Source of the DNA: Zasmidium citrigriseum
Lineage: Eukaryota; Ascomycota; Dothideomycetes; Mycosphaerellales; Mycosphaerellaceae
DNA: 64,000 nucleotides
NCBI GenBank assembly: GCA_002786025.1
Contig: NHNW01000032.1
Span: forward strand, 372,001-436,000
Direction of reading: 5' to 3'
In this document: positions 44,004 to 54,149 of the stretch, one piece after another
How positions within the stretch are numbered: the stretch's first letter is position 1
Layout: the number at the start of each line of letters is the position of its first letter
Program-made: the position numbers and the translations under genes
Notes under the pieces: generated by a model
What the model was told of the DNA's origin: nothing
Databases searched by the model: none
What the model saw: the letters and a program-made list of their open reading frames with translations, nothing else

Positions 44004-44831
44004 ATGTCTTCCGATCCAGGTGGAAGACCGTCTCGCCGCTGGACTCTCGACATGGGCGCTTTCGACTTCGCGTTCCACGCAGTGGGAGTGAACGCCGTCG
44101 GAGCACACGAGGAGGACGAAGAAGAGGTGAGCGCAATAAACGAATCTATGGTGCTTTGACTGATGCACGCTCCCCAGGCCATGATCGACTACGAGGACTA
44201 TGGATATACCATGTCCGACAGCGGGCTCGAGGAGTCTGCTCGCCCGGGCTCACCGTCGCTCGAGGCGCCGGAGGAGCAGCCTTGCGGCTCCGCTTCTACG
44301 CCTTTAGTACGTATAGTCTTCATGGAACCCTCTGCGCCACGCCATGCTCACATTTCAAAGGACGCGGTTTCCATCCAAGCTGCGGTCCACAGGCCCTACG
44401 TCGTGAACGACCCGCGCATCCGCCGCCACATGTACCGCGACAACGAAGCCATCATGTTCATGATTATCGTACGTGCGATCCAGGACCTGTACGACACCAT
44501 CGTCGAGAACGCAGAGTTCGTCGACATGGCAGCGCTGCAAGCGCAGGCGGAGGGCGGTGATCTTGCCGCGGACAGGAGACTGGAGCAGTTGCAGGATGAC
44601 TTCTGCTCAATCTGTTGGGCGGAGTATGAGATGCCGGTGGAGACGCCTTGCGGACATATTTTTTGCATGGAGTGTGCTGTTACGGATATGAACTATGCCG
44701 TCGAGGGTATGCAGAAGAACAGGAGGTGTCCGATGTGTCGCCGAAAGTGTCGCGTTGGGGATATGGTGAGGCTGCAGATTCAGGGCGTAGAAGGTGAAGA
44801 AGGCGAGCAAGATGATGGCGATGAAGCGTAG
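44004..44831 (+). CDS. RING-finger protein, probable E3 ubiquitin ligase (RING family member 4)
   Basis: Protein of about 240 residues, exons 44004-44126, 44178-44306, 44361-44831. Intron 2 (54 nt, GTACGT...AAAG) preserves frame; I include it because RING member 3 has an intron at the matching place. The N-terminus is acidic (AHEEDEEE, LEESARPGSPSLEAPEEQP). Exon 3 begins with a basic stretch (DPRIRRHMYRD) as in member 3. The RING (about 166-213) has CSIC, CGHIFCMEC and CPMC, but with a longer spacing before the last pair than its relatives, about 10 extra residues (TDMNYAVEGMQKN). RRLEQLQDDFC supplies the EQL-x4-C junction. Short acidic C-terminus. Confidence 0.83.
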
Positions 44832-46024
44832 GGAGGGGCTGGATATAGACTTCAAGACTACATGGTTGAGCGGTGTAGGATAGTGGAGTCTGCGTTCGAG
44901 CATAAGATGGGGCATGCGAATGGATACCGTACAGTCATCACCTTGGTCTTGCACCGCAAAGAGGATGCGGCCTTGAAACATGTTTTCGGCGCGCAGACAC
45001 CATTTGTGTAGCCCGAAACATGTAATGATACATTCGTCTCCACTCAAAGCTCTTCAGACTCCAGACTTCTGTCCCCCAAAGAAAGCCGTGAAAGCACGTC
45101 CATCGGACTCCGGCTTCGGGGGATTCCTGTCTCGGTTTTTGAGCATGCAGCCGTGCTCGACAAGATCATTCAACTCGAACGCCAAAGGATGAATGTATGA
45201 CGGTCCGCGAGGAATACGAAGAGAAGGCGGTACTGACAGACTTCCAGGCACGAACGATTGCTCAATTGAGATCAAAGTCTCCCGCATCGCCGCCGCCGCG
45301 AATATGCCAGAAGCAGGATCTGGCGCAACTGTACGCGGACAAGATCTGGAACAGTACCAAGAAGGTCACGAAGAAGCAGCAGTCTCTGGAGGTATCTGTA
45401 GACCAATCGGTCCCGAAATGAGACGATTGGTACTAAGGCGGCACACAGGTGACCGAAAAACCGAAAGCGAACCTCTGGCCAGTTGTTTCCTCCGAAGAGA
45501 ATGAGGAATGTTCGCGAGAGGAGCAGTCCAATCTTGCTCTACAAGCCCCGAACACAAGGAGGGGTGTTCCCGCTTTGCGGCTTCATAGAAAGCCAAAGGA
45601 TACCTCCGACCGTGGACAGAGCCAAAGCAAAGTGGGCTTGCGTGTTGGTGTGGATCTGCCCTCGGAGCTGGTCATTCAATTGTACGGAGAGGAGGGAGAT
45701 CATGACGAACGCCGTGAGCAGAGGCTTGGACGTGGAACTAGAAGTACTGGCGAGCAGTGGCAGCATACCGCCTGAGAAGCGTTGTTTGCATCGTGACGTT
45801 TCTGGAGAGAGTGGTTCGTGATTTGCGTTGGGTAAGTGAATGTTGAAGCAACGCATGTGGGTCTTGGCAGAATTTTAAATAGACTTCGCGGAGTCATCCT
45901 CAACTTCAACTTCTCCACCCGCAACTTCCTTTTTGTTCTCGACACCAGCACTCGTGGAACTGATACTTCCAATTCTGCGCCCAAACACTTGTCGAGATCC
46001 GCATACCATACCGCGTCCGAGACT
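44832..46024. other. Intergenic; one doubtful small frame
   Basis: A 74-codon ATG frame at 45197-45421 (MTVREEYEEKAVLTDFQ...) reads as a plausible charged helical protein, but a second plus-strand frame is open over the same DNA and I cannot choose. No domain recognised. Confidence 0.4.
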
Positions 46025-46648
46025 ATGGCGCCGCCACGCAAGCGCCAGCGAACTTCCGCGACCACCACTCGCGCCTCTGGTCAAGTCGAGGCCGACAACC
46101 AAGATAGTACTGCCACCATACTCTCTACCGCCCTCGCCGTACTTCCAAGATACAATATGAGATCGCGCAAGAGATCGGCTCCGAGTTCTGCCATCGAGTC
46201 CGACGCAGCGTCTGCGAATCCAACGATCACATCTAACATAATGTCCTTAAGATCGCCCGACTCCTTAGACCTATCTACTGCTCCTCCAAGATATATCCTT
46301 AGGACCCGCACGATAGCAGCTTCCCTCTCTGCTGCCCAGTCTGCTGCTGCGCCTGCAAATCCTAGCACCTCCTCTACCGCGATACGCTTAGGATAGTTCG
46401 GCTCTTCGCCTAGCTCTCTCGCTATCCTACGACGTCGCTTCAAGTCGCGCATGGAAGCCGCTTAGAGTCCTTCAATCGAGTCTCCTATTTCACCGGCGAT
46501 CTCGATGACCTCCTCGAACCAGTCCTCTCCAAGATCGCTACTAAATCAGCAGTCGCTAACTGTTGAGTCTCCGACCTCGGCTGGATACCTACCGGCAGTG
46601 CAAGAAGATACGAGACGAGAAGCTTAGACGGATAAAGCACTCGACGTA
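46025..46648 (+). pseudogene. Upstream extension of RING member 5, in frame but broken by three TAG codons
   Basis: From ATG 46025 (MAPPRKRQRTSATTTRAS) the frame runs straight into the RING-heptad gene at 46649, interrupted only by TAG at 46394, 46463 and 46625. Between the stops the text is Ser/Pro-rich (SPSIESPISPAISM, SPTSAGYLP) like the gene downstream. No strong donor/acceptor pair removes the stops. Each TAG is one C-to-T change from CAG (Gln), the CpA-to-TpA change typical of RIP. Either this is the decayed 5' half of the gene, or unrecognised introns or a later start are used. Confidence 0.45.
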
Positions 46649-47779
46649 ATGTCTCCAAGATCGCCGGTTTATTCTCCAGCATCTCCAGCAGCCGCTCCCG
46701 TCTACCGATTCACACTCACTACTCGAACTGGTGACGAGCAAATCACTTCGGTAACGTCTACCACCCAGGATCCATCTGCACCACCACAGGGGACTACTGG
46801 CGCGGCTGGACGAGATGGATCATCGGTTCTTCGAGCACGGACACCACTGTCGCCTGCGTTCCAGATCACATCGCCGCAGTACTCTCCCTCTTCGCCGGTC
46901 TACAACCCGGGCTCGCCTGTTGGGCAGTACGTTCCGTGGTCTCTTGGAAACACCCCGCGATACTCTCCAACCTCTCCACAGTACTCGCCCACTTCGCCTC
47001 AGTACTCGCCTATCTCGGCACAGTACTCTCCAACTTCACCGCAGTACACCTCACCGCAGCTCGCCATGACATCGCCGCAGTACTCTCCGGCATCTCCAAT
47101 GTACACTGCTCCTTTGTCGCAGTACTCGCCTCCGCATCGCCAGGACACTCCGCATCCGGCGGTGCAGCGCGTTTCATCGCCTAACTACAACCCCAACTCA
47201 CCACAGTTCACAATGGGATCTCCAGGTGGCGAGTGGCTCACATACGAGCAGTGGCGGGCACGAGGGGGCCGATTGGATTACGCTCTCAACTCACCGCAAT
47301 ACTCTCCAACGTCGCCAGTCTACGATCCTCGGTCGCCGCAGTACTCTCCCACGTCACCTATCTACCGCGTAACATCGCCACAGTATAACGGGGACTTGCG
47401 TGAGGTCGGCTGGGCCCTGCGGCCTCAAGGTGAGGGTGCGATTCGTGATCCTCGCCTTCAGCCTCGACGAGGCTACACTCCCGAGCCACCCACTCCAGGC
47501 CTGCGTGTCGAGAAGACCAAGATCGTCGGCATGGCTTTGCTGGAGGTTCGTGCAGAGAACGGCGACAAGCCCAGTGCACGCGAGCTGGAGCAGCTGGAGC
47601 GCAATGAGTGTCTCATTTGCATGGAGCCGTATACCAAGCCAGCTGAGACGAAGTGTGGTCATATCTTCTGCCATGACTGCATCTTCCGCTGGGTCAAGGA
47701 GAAGGCGACGTGTGCTACTTGTCGTCAGAAGAATGAGGTGAAGGATCTGGCTTACATCGAGATTGAGGTGGTCAATTGA
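46649..47779 (+). CDS. RING-finger protein with RPB1-CTD-like YSPTSPx heptads (RING family member 5)
   Basis: Protein of 376 residues from ATG 46649. The N-terminal two thirds are a run of heptads related to the RNA polymerase II largest-subunit tail (Y-S-P-T-S-P-x): five exact YSPTSP units and about eight degenerate ones ([42 protein letters not shown]). A spacer follows with a Trp-rich GEWLTYEQW segment in the middle of the heptads. The C-terminus is a C3HC4 RING (about 321-360: [17 protein letters not shown]) preceded by [12 protein letters not shown], the junction shared with the other RING genes. A RING ligase carrying CTD-like repeats could bind CTD-recognising factors or be phosphorylated by CTD kinases (inference). 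The start may not be the native one, given the broken frame upstream. Confidence 0.8.
   Translation: MSPRSPVYSPASPAAAPVYRFTLTTRTGDEQITSVTSTTQDPSAPPQGTTGAAGRDGSSVLRARTPLSPAFQITSPQYSPSSPVYNPGSPVGQYVPWSLGNTPRYSPTSPQYSPTSPQYSPISAQYSPTSPQYTSPQLAMTSPQYSPASPMYTAPLSQYSPPHRQDTPHPAVQRVSSPNYNPNSPQFTMGSPGGEWLTYEQWRARGGRLDYALNSPQYSPTSPVYDPRSPQYSPTSPIYRVTSPQYNGDLREVGWALRPQGEGAIRDPRLQPRRGYTPEPPTPGLRVEKTKIVGMALLEVRAENGDKPSARELEQLERNECLICMEPYTKPAETKCGHIFCHDCIFRWVKEKATCATCRQKNEVKDLAYIEIEVVN
46880..47362 (+). repeat. Coding repeat: 21-nt units encoding YSPTSPx
   Basis: About 12 to 13 units of TAC-TCT-CC(N)-A(N)(N)-TC(N)-CC(N)-NNN type, in two blocks (about 46880-47170 and 47285-47362) separated by non-repeat sequence. 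The units differ at wobble positions, so this is not a recent tandem expansion. Confidence 0.8.
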
Positions 47780-49902
47780 GCTTCCAAGGTGTGCAGAATG
47801 AGAGACGCGAGGTTTGGAGATGGAGAACTGGCTCGCATGCGATGTTGAGCTCAAGGGCAATTGGGTCTGGATATTGCAGACTGGGCGACGGCACACGTTT
47901 CTTCTTTATTTCACAACAATATACCTTCACACCGCGTCTGCAGGCCGTCATGGTGGACATGAGAGCCGTGGAGAACGCATCAAGCGGCCCAGCGGCTCCG
48001 CTAGCCAGTTATCTGCAGCACGGCGAAGCTGTCTTCCACAACGAGTGTGATCGGAGAGCACTTCGCACCATGCAAGAACATCCTGGAGACGAGTGCTACA
48101 CGGGCGGGCTTTTGGAAACTTCAGTGCGGGGATACTGCTACTGTGACTCTGTTACACGAGATGTTGAGCTGAAAGCTTCATCGCGCTTGCGAAGAGCCAA
48201 TGGCTCGTCAAGGTTGCTTTACTGATAGCTAAAACGTCATATTTCCTAAATGCGCATTATTGCCACACTCTTCTCTCCTCGTCATCATGGTTGACATTGA
48301 CTCCATCATCGCAGATTTCACACTTTAATTCAGCTTTTCACGATACAGCCTAAAGCCTACGTGTCTTTAGAGGCATGCTTTTCGTTCGAACTCTTGTTGA
48401 CACTGTATCTAATAGCTTCGTGGAGTTTTTCAGCAAACTTCGTCCACATGGGATGATCGTGTCCCTGCTTTTGGAGCCTTGCGGTCCCCAGAGATTTCAA
48501 AAGCAACCTCCAGCTATTCATGCTCGACTTTGAGACTGCACAAGCATCTTGAGGTCGGAATGTCGAGTGCACTTTGCCTCGTAGCATCGAGCAGGATGCA
48601 GTTCCCACCGACTACTACGACAGGGACCTTTGTAACTTCAAGAGGGCGCGTGAGATCGCCCGCTTAGGGCGCCATGAAGGGGGCAAATGCTTATTCTCAA
48701 GGACTGCCAACCCGCGCGCCCATCCCACAACCACAACAATCGTGCGCCTCGCCCTCCACCCTCCTCACCGTGCCCTCTACTCAAGCACGACTTCCCGCAA
48801 CGCAATCCCTCTCCCCTCTATGATCCGTCATAAGCACAGCTCGTTGGGCAGATGCGCGTGACAGAGGCTGCTACAACGTCGGAGGACGCTGACCCTCTGG
48901 GTCGTTGGCGTAATTCGGATCATTCATGAGGATGTTGTAGTGGTGCAAATTCTAGGCGAACATTGGGGAGAGACGCAGTTCCGAGATAGCCTGTAGTGAG
49001 CACGTGCTGGGGTGAACGTGTCCATGGCATGTGACCACATTTGGGACGGAACCAAGTGCGAAATTGTCCGAATGTGCCTTACGCTCTATTGATGTCTAGC
49101 AACGCGAACCCCAGAAATTGACTAGCAACCCTCATTGCCGCTGCGTTGTGGAGAAACGCAACGGAGCGGCAAATGGGCTTTGTTGGTGATGACCGGTCGA
49201 CTTGAGCTTGACATCGAGATGCAACGTAACAGAAGTACCAGTAGGGGAATAACGCTAGTACACGATCACATGCCAGTAAGCACAGTCTGTGACAAGAAAA
49301 AGCGCGAGGCGCCCACAAAGTGGAGTTGTGTTCTGTCTTCAAGTCGTAAGTCTATTTGCCTATTCTCTTCAGGCAGAAGATAATCTTCACCGGCCGTGAA
49401 GATTACTCGCTGCGCTCTCTCCGCTACTCATCGATAGCGCGACAGCACAGCTTGTGTCGTTGAGGTGGCTGTGGAGTAGCGTCGTTCCCCGAACACGTCG
49501 TCGAGAAAGAGAGAGCCGTCTTTGATGGTGCAATGCGTCTGGTGTCGTATCTCCCTTTATTAGATCAGCGAGATGTGTCACGAGTCATATTATCAAGACT
49601 TCCCGCAATGAGTGGACTACTATCTTGGAAGATATTATCTCCATGGAACACTTTTCGACTCAAGGCTGGGAATTGGAAGGCGGCGATGGTATGGCGATGG
49701 ACTGCTTGATGTTACTGCTCTCCTTTGATCGTTCTGGAAGCTGTCTGTTGGGGGATGTCGTAGCAACGCTGTTCGATAGCATGGACAACTTAGGACAGAC
49801 AGGGAGACTCTTTTCACAGAACAACTACGCAGTAACCAGCCTTCGGAATCCCACTTTCTCCTACTCAACTCTCCATCATCACCAGTGTCTGGATATTCGT
49901 AC
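47780..49902. other. About 2.1 kb without a convincing gene
   Basis: Some frames are open (47776-48225 plus) but overlap others and show no domain. It includes the inverted repeat at 49381-49405. The region separates the RING run from the six-gene family. Confidence 0.5.
49381..49405. repeat. Perfect inverted repeat, 10-bp arms
   Basis: TAATCTTCAC and GTGAAGATTA flank a 5-nt CGGCC spacer. This could be a factor-binding palindrome or a small stem-loop; nothing nearby decides. Confidence 0.45.
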
Positions 49903-51570
49903 TCATCTAAACCCCTTACAAACATCCACCAACTCCTCAATCCCCGCCCAAATCGCCTTAACTCCATCCGCCTTGCTGATTCCCTCATCCGGCTCACCCC
50001 CCGCAACACCCGTCCGTCGGTTCAGCTTATCCGGATGCCAACGACCAGTCTCCTTCAATCGCAAATGCTTCAGTAGCTTTCCTATTGCCGCCTTGTCGCA
50101 GCCGGGAGTGATGCTCACGAAAGGCCGGCTTTTGCTGTCCTCTTGGATCTGGTGTGGAATGTCGAAGGCGGACAGGAAGAAGACTTGTGTGTTGATCGTT
50201 ATGATCTGCGTTGGTGTCCAGAGCGAGACTCGGGTGGTGTTGTATTTGATGGTGGACGGAGAGACCAGGGCGTTGTGTTGGAGTGTTCGAGATGGGTATG
50301 GGTAAGCTTTGTCGTATGGTTTGAGGGATGCCCAACGCTTGTTGTACTCGTCGAAGGCCTGCTGATACGAGAGGCCTGGAGGGTTGTTGAAGGTCTTCTT
50401 TGCGGTGCTTGGCTTGCATTGTGGCGTCTTGTGGCGAGGAGTTGACTTCGGCTTTGCCTTGGCTTTGAATCTCGGTGGTGGTGTCTGTCCGGAGCGTTGG
50501 CCGTATGTGCCGTACTGCGAATGCATCTTAGGCTTTTGGCTGCTCTTCTTGCCGTAGTCGTCGGCCTTGTCCTTCTGCTGAGGCGTACGCTTGATACCGG
50601 GCTTCTCCCTGAACACGTTGCGTATACGCTCCGCACACTGTTGCGCAACGAGCCTCTTCCTTGCCGACTCTGCTCGTCGATCCAGCTCGGCTTGCGAGGG
50701 CTTGGTGTAGTGGTCATACCAAAGGTGATGGCGAAGAGCGTACTTTCGTAGAACTTGCTCATACTGAGGCGGAGGCTGGGTCAGGTAGTCCCAGTTGCGA
50801 AGGCGAGGGTCGAGTTCCCAAATCGGGGGCAATGGCTCTGCTGATGGCCAGACGGGATCTGTGATGAGCTCGGCTCTGAACCAGTGCATCTCTGTTCTCG
50901 TTGGCTCAGGAGGAGGCGGCGGTGGTGCCCACCAATTGATGATGCTCCGCAAGAAGCCTGGCTGGGGTGGCTCTGGTTCTCTCTCGGGCTCAGCCCAGAA
51001 GTCGATTCGTGCTGTGTTGAGTGCTGCCTCGAAGCTGTGCTTGCCGATCCGGATCTCGTCGCAAATTGCAGTCCAGGCTCGAAGGATCATCTTGTCGGGT
51101 GCTTCATGAAGCGGCGGGGTGCTGGATCTGATGGTCTGCAGCAGCTTCTCTGCCTGCAGCCTCTTCCACTCCGCGTTCGCGAGAGCGACCATGCACTTCT
51201 CAAAATCGCTCTTCCAATGTACCCCATGCAGCTTCTGCAGGTCCTCGAACCAGTCCATCGCAATCGGACAGTGTGCAATCACGCTTGGCGGCATCTTGCT
51301 CAGCATATCCCAAGGATCTCGCTCGTGCAAAACGCCGCTCTCAATTCCCTCGAAGATGGCCGCAGCAGCGAACATCTCCATCGCCAGGTCAGATCTGATG
51401 TCTCGCTTCTGGGATAGCGAGAGCGCCTTGTACTCCTGGGAGAGGCGGCGGTAGTCGTTGCGTAGCCAGAGGAGGCGCTGGCGAATTTGGTAGATGGAAT
51501 GCTCCCACCTTGGTGCCGCGCGCGAGACGTTGTCGGGGAAGTAGAAGCTGGAGTCGAGGACGTATGCCAT
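49903..51570 (-). CDS. Member A of the six-gene family, with a J-domain-like C-terminus
   Basis: Single-exon gene of 555 residues; I cannot name the family. The N-terminal module resembles its neighbours: WLRNDYRRLSQEYKALSL, then QKRDI and FAAAAIFE, which align with LP-x3-RRD and FYCAALL in members B to E. A helical middle includes the W-x2-(I/M)C segment (LRAWTAICDEIRIGKHSFE). A proline-rich stretch with WWAPPPPPPEP follows, then a Lys-rich region (KSSQKPKMHSQYGTYG). The C-terminal 80 residues contain LKHLRLKETGRWHPDKLNRR, with an HPD in a helix-loop context resembling a degenerate J-domain, seen in other fungal orphan proteins. No signal peptide or TM segment. Role unknown. Confidence 0.75.
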   Translation of the reverse strand: MAYVLDSSFYFPDNVSRAAPRWEHSIYQIRQRLLWLRNDYRRLSQEYKALSLSQKRDIRSDLAMEMFAAAAIFEGIESGVLHERDPWDMLSKMPPSVIAHCPIAMDWFEDLQKLHGVHWKSDFEKCMVALANAEWKRLQAEKLLQTIRSSTPPLHEAPDKMILRAWTAICDEIRIGKHSFEAALNTARIDFWAEPEREPEPPQPGFLRSIINWWAPPPPPPEPTRTEMHWFRAELITDPVWPSAEPLPPIWELDPRLRNWDYLTQPPPQYEQVLRKYALRHHLWYDHYTKPSQAELDRRAESARKRLVAQQCAERIRNVFREKPGIKRTPQQKDKADDYGKKSSQKPKMHSQYGTYGQRSGQTPPPRFKAKAKPKSTPRHKTPQCKPSTAKKTFNNPPGLSYQQAFDEYNKRWASLKPYDKAYPYPSRTLQHNALVSPSTIKYNTTRVSLWTPTQIITINTQVFFLSAFDIPHQIQEDSKSRPFVSITPGCDKAAIGKLLKHLRLKETGRWHPDKLNRRTGVAGGEPDEGISKADGVKAIWAGIEELVDVCKGFR

Positions 51571-52113
51571 GGTGAAGAGTCTCCAGTGGGAGAGCCTTTG
51601 CTCTTTCTCGACGGTATCTCCGTCTCGATGCTAGACTGATGATGGCTGGGCGCTACAAACAGTGCTATGGCTGATGTTGTTGCGAACGGAGATCGAGACG
51701 AAAGGTTGGGAGAAGTTGTGGGAGAAGGATGCGGAAGTGAAGGCGGTTGTAGGGAGAGTGACTTTCATCTTCTTGGGGTCGAGTGAAGGTTTATCGCGCA
51801 TAATAGCGACAATAGCATTTACTTGACAATAGAAGCAGCTCTCCCGAAGTACAGCCGAGTATTGCCAAGACATGGGATCTGAGGGAACATGTGAGGTGTG
51901 GGTTGAGGAATTAGAGAAAGAGACAGAGATACAACTCATCTTGAATAGGACATCTCATCGTAAGCATCTCCCATACCTCGAATCGCATCCCCAACTTCCT
52001 GCAACTCTCTCGACCCTCCAATGCTCATCTTCATGGCTCCAGCAATCATGTTCTGATCGAGAGACTATGGTCGCCCTGCAAAACTCAACGTAACAGTCCC
52101 TGCCCTTCCATCC
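51571..52113. other. Intergenic between family members A and B
   Basis: A 543-bp gap serving as promoter of A and 3' flank of B. I see nothing distinctive. Confidence 0.4.
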
Positions 52114-52965
52114 CTATGGCTGCTCGTTGCGGTATTGTCCTGGTGTGAAAGTCGCTGCGGTCGGTCGTGGGATAAAAGCGGCATTCGCCTGGCGTTGCTG
52201 CTCAGACGTTGCTGGCTGCACACTGTCGTGCCTGGCAATTGGGTCGCTCCCGGTAGTGTCTTGCTGAGACGAAGCAGCGTTCGGGACCGATTGCTCAGGC
52301 AGCGCGATCTCGCACTGGACCCAGACACGAGGAGCACCGTTACGGTGTGGGTAGATGCCAGGCCCGTCGACATATGGTGCACTGGCTTTCATGGCTTGAC
52401 CCGCTGTCTCGATGCTTGTACCGTTCTCGACGGCGTCGCACATGGTGTTCCATGCCTTGGTCATGGCCTGGTTTGGCCGAGCTTGTGGGTACTCCGGCAA
52501 GCTGCTGGCGAGGCGCTGGACCATGGTAGTGGCTGTTTGAAGTGCTTGCTCCGCCTTGTCCAGTATCTCGATGATGAGCTGAGGATTGACATCATCATCC
52601 GAGACAGTCTCCCAGCGACGCATCCAGCCAGCAGCACGATGCAGCAGGGCGTACCAGCCGAAGGAGACTGGGCACCGCTCGTAGTCGCTCAGCATCATGT
52701 CGTGAGCTTGACAGATTCCAGCTCGGGTGAAGAAGTCGGTGTCGCTCAGGATCTGTGGGAAGGCGGCGACGTGTTCGAGGAGGGCGGCGCAGGAGAATCT
52801 CTCGTTGTGCAGGCCGAGACTCATGTCGCGTCGGAAGCCGAGTGGGAGGTTCTTGTACTGCATGGCGAGCTGGCGCCATCGAGTCTGGATGTCGTTGAGG
52901 CGTGCGTAGAGGCGAACGCGGTGATATGCCCATGCGCTGAGGAGAGCTTGGCGTGATTGAGACAT
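52114..52965 (-). CDS. Member B of the six-gene family
   Basis: Single-exon gene of 283 residues starting MSQSRQALLSAW; I chose this ATG over an in-frame one at 53097 because member D starts with the same MSQSRQ. Module 1: IQTRWRQLAMQYKNLPLGF, RRDMSLGL, ERFSCAALLEHV. Module 2: RCPVSFGWYALLHRAAGWM (CP-x4-WY). A helical linker (ILDKAEQALQTATTMVQRL) leads to module 3: TKAWNTMCDAVENGTSIETA. The C-terminal 80 residues are disordered, Gln/Pro-rich. Predicted soluble and mainly helical. No known domain. Confidence 0.75.
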   Translation of the reverse strand: MSQSRQALLSAWAYHRVRLYARLNDIQTRWRQLAMQYKNLPLGFRRDMSLGLHNERFSCAALLEHVAAFPQILSDTDFFTRAGICQAHDMMLSDYERCPVSFGWYALLHRAAGWMRRWETVSDDDVNPQLIIEILDKAEQALQTATTMVQRLASSLPEYPQARPNQAMTKAWNTMCDAVENGTSIETAGQAMKASAPYVDGPGIYPHRNGAPRVWVQCEIALPEQSVPNAASSQQDTTGSDPIARHDSVQPATSEQQRQANAAFIPRPTAATFTPGQYRNEQP

Positions 52966-53402
52966 GTCGGCCGTGAGGTGAGGTTGGTTTATAGTGGTGT
53001 GTCGTTTGTGTTTATTGCGTGCTTGAGTGGCAGCGCGGGACTGGAGCACGAAGTTTGTTTTTGAGGATGATGAAGAGTTGGAAGAGGACGAAGCCAACGA
53101 GAGAAATGTAGAGTGCGGCGCGGAAGCGCTAGCGTACTAGTGCCTTCCCGCTCCTGCCGCTTTGAGGACGTCAGCTTTCTCAACAGACTGCATCAAAGAC
53201 GCACGCAAAATCACTTTTTTTTCTTTCTGCAGTACGCTACATACATCAAAACACTTCATTCATATATGCGGCCTATCCAGCAAACAAGCAAGCCGGCACT
53301 CCCATTCGACCAGAGATTTCCACACAAGACGAGTACACAGGCCGATCCCGAACACATCACCCTGCCTCCAACTACGATATGGGTGTCGGCCCCTTCAAAT
53401 CA
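52966..53402. other. Intergenic between family members B and C
   Basis: A 437-bp gap with a T8-T9 run near 53213-53221. No gene seen. Confidence 0.4.
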
Positions 53403-54149
53403 TCAATCCCCAGAGCCAGGTAGCGGAACATCGTAATCAAACCACGAACGCATGCTGCCGTCAGTCATTGGACCGTGCAGCTCGAACGGCTCGGCGAAGA
53501 AAGCCTTCGCGGCATGTTCCACTGGCAAGCCATCGTGAATCGCCCCACAAAGTCTGTTCCATGCAGCCGTAGCAGCAAGACTCGGTCGTACCTGCAATTG
53601 TCCATTGTACATAGCCTCGACCGTCTGGAAGCCCGCTGCAACCCTGCCAACCATCGTCTTTGCCGTGTGGAGATTCCTCGTGGCTTCCTCGAGGCGTCGG
53701 TCCAGCTCGGGAACATTGAGTTGATCGCTTTCGGAGTGGTCAAACTGGAAGACGACCCAGGCTGCCTCGAGCAGTGGCTGGAGCCAGGTGTGGCACTTGG
53801 GACACTGCTCTCCCGTGCACAGCAGAGGATCAAACTGCTCCTCCATCCACAGACGAGATACACGAGGATCTTCGGGGGCCTGCGGCATGAACTGAACATG
53901 GTCGAGAAGAGCAGCGCAGTAGAAGCGTTCCTTGCAGAGTCCGAGGTTCATGTCGCGACGAAAGGCCAGTGGGAACTGGCACCATGTATCAGCCAGATCT
54001 TTCCAATGCTTTTGAAGCAGGGCGATGGCGTGTCTGATGCCGTGTTGGTGAACTCTCCATTGATTCAGGTCTTGTTGTCTCTGTCGGCTGCTTTGTGTGT
54101 CTGGGACTCTTATCGGTGTTGTGATATGCTGGATGTTGCGACTGGTCAT
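53403..54149 (-). CDS. Member C of the six-gene family
   Basis: Single-exon gene of 248 residues from ATG 54149 (MTSRNIQHITTP). An in-frame ATG at 54377 would add a hydrophobic 76-residue leader unlike the others. Module 1: LLQKHWKDLADTWCQFPLAF, RRDMNLGL, ERFYCAALLDHV. Module 2: EQCPKCHTWLQPLLEAAW (CP-x4-W). Linker: RRLEEATRNLHTAKTMVGRV. Module 3: AAWNRLCGAIHDGLPVEHAA. The C-terminus ends soon after. No recognised domain; best relative in this window is member B. Confidence 0.75.
   Translation of the reverse strand: MTSRNIQHITTPIRVPDTQSSRQRQQDLNQWRVHQHGIRHAIALLQKHWKDLADTWCQFPLAFRRDMNLGLCKERFYCAALLDHVQFMPQAPEDPRVSRLWMEEQFDPLLCTGEQCPKCHTWLQPLLEAAWVVFQFDHSESDQLNVPELDRRLEEATRNLHTAKTMVGRVAAGFQTVEAMYNGQLQVRPSLAATAAWNRLCGAIHDGLPVEHAAKAFFAEPFELHGPMTDGSMRSWFDYDVPLPGSGD

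Noticed and set aside
49625..50305. 226-codon plus-strand frame
   Set aside because: Antisense to member A of the six-gene family for most of its length, with no motif.
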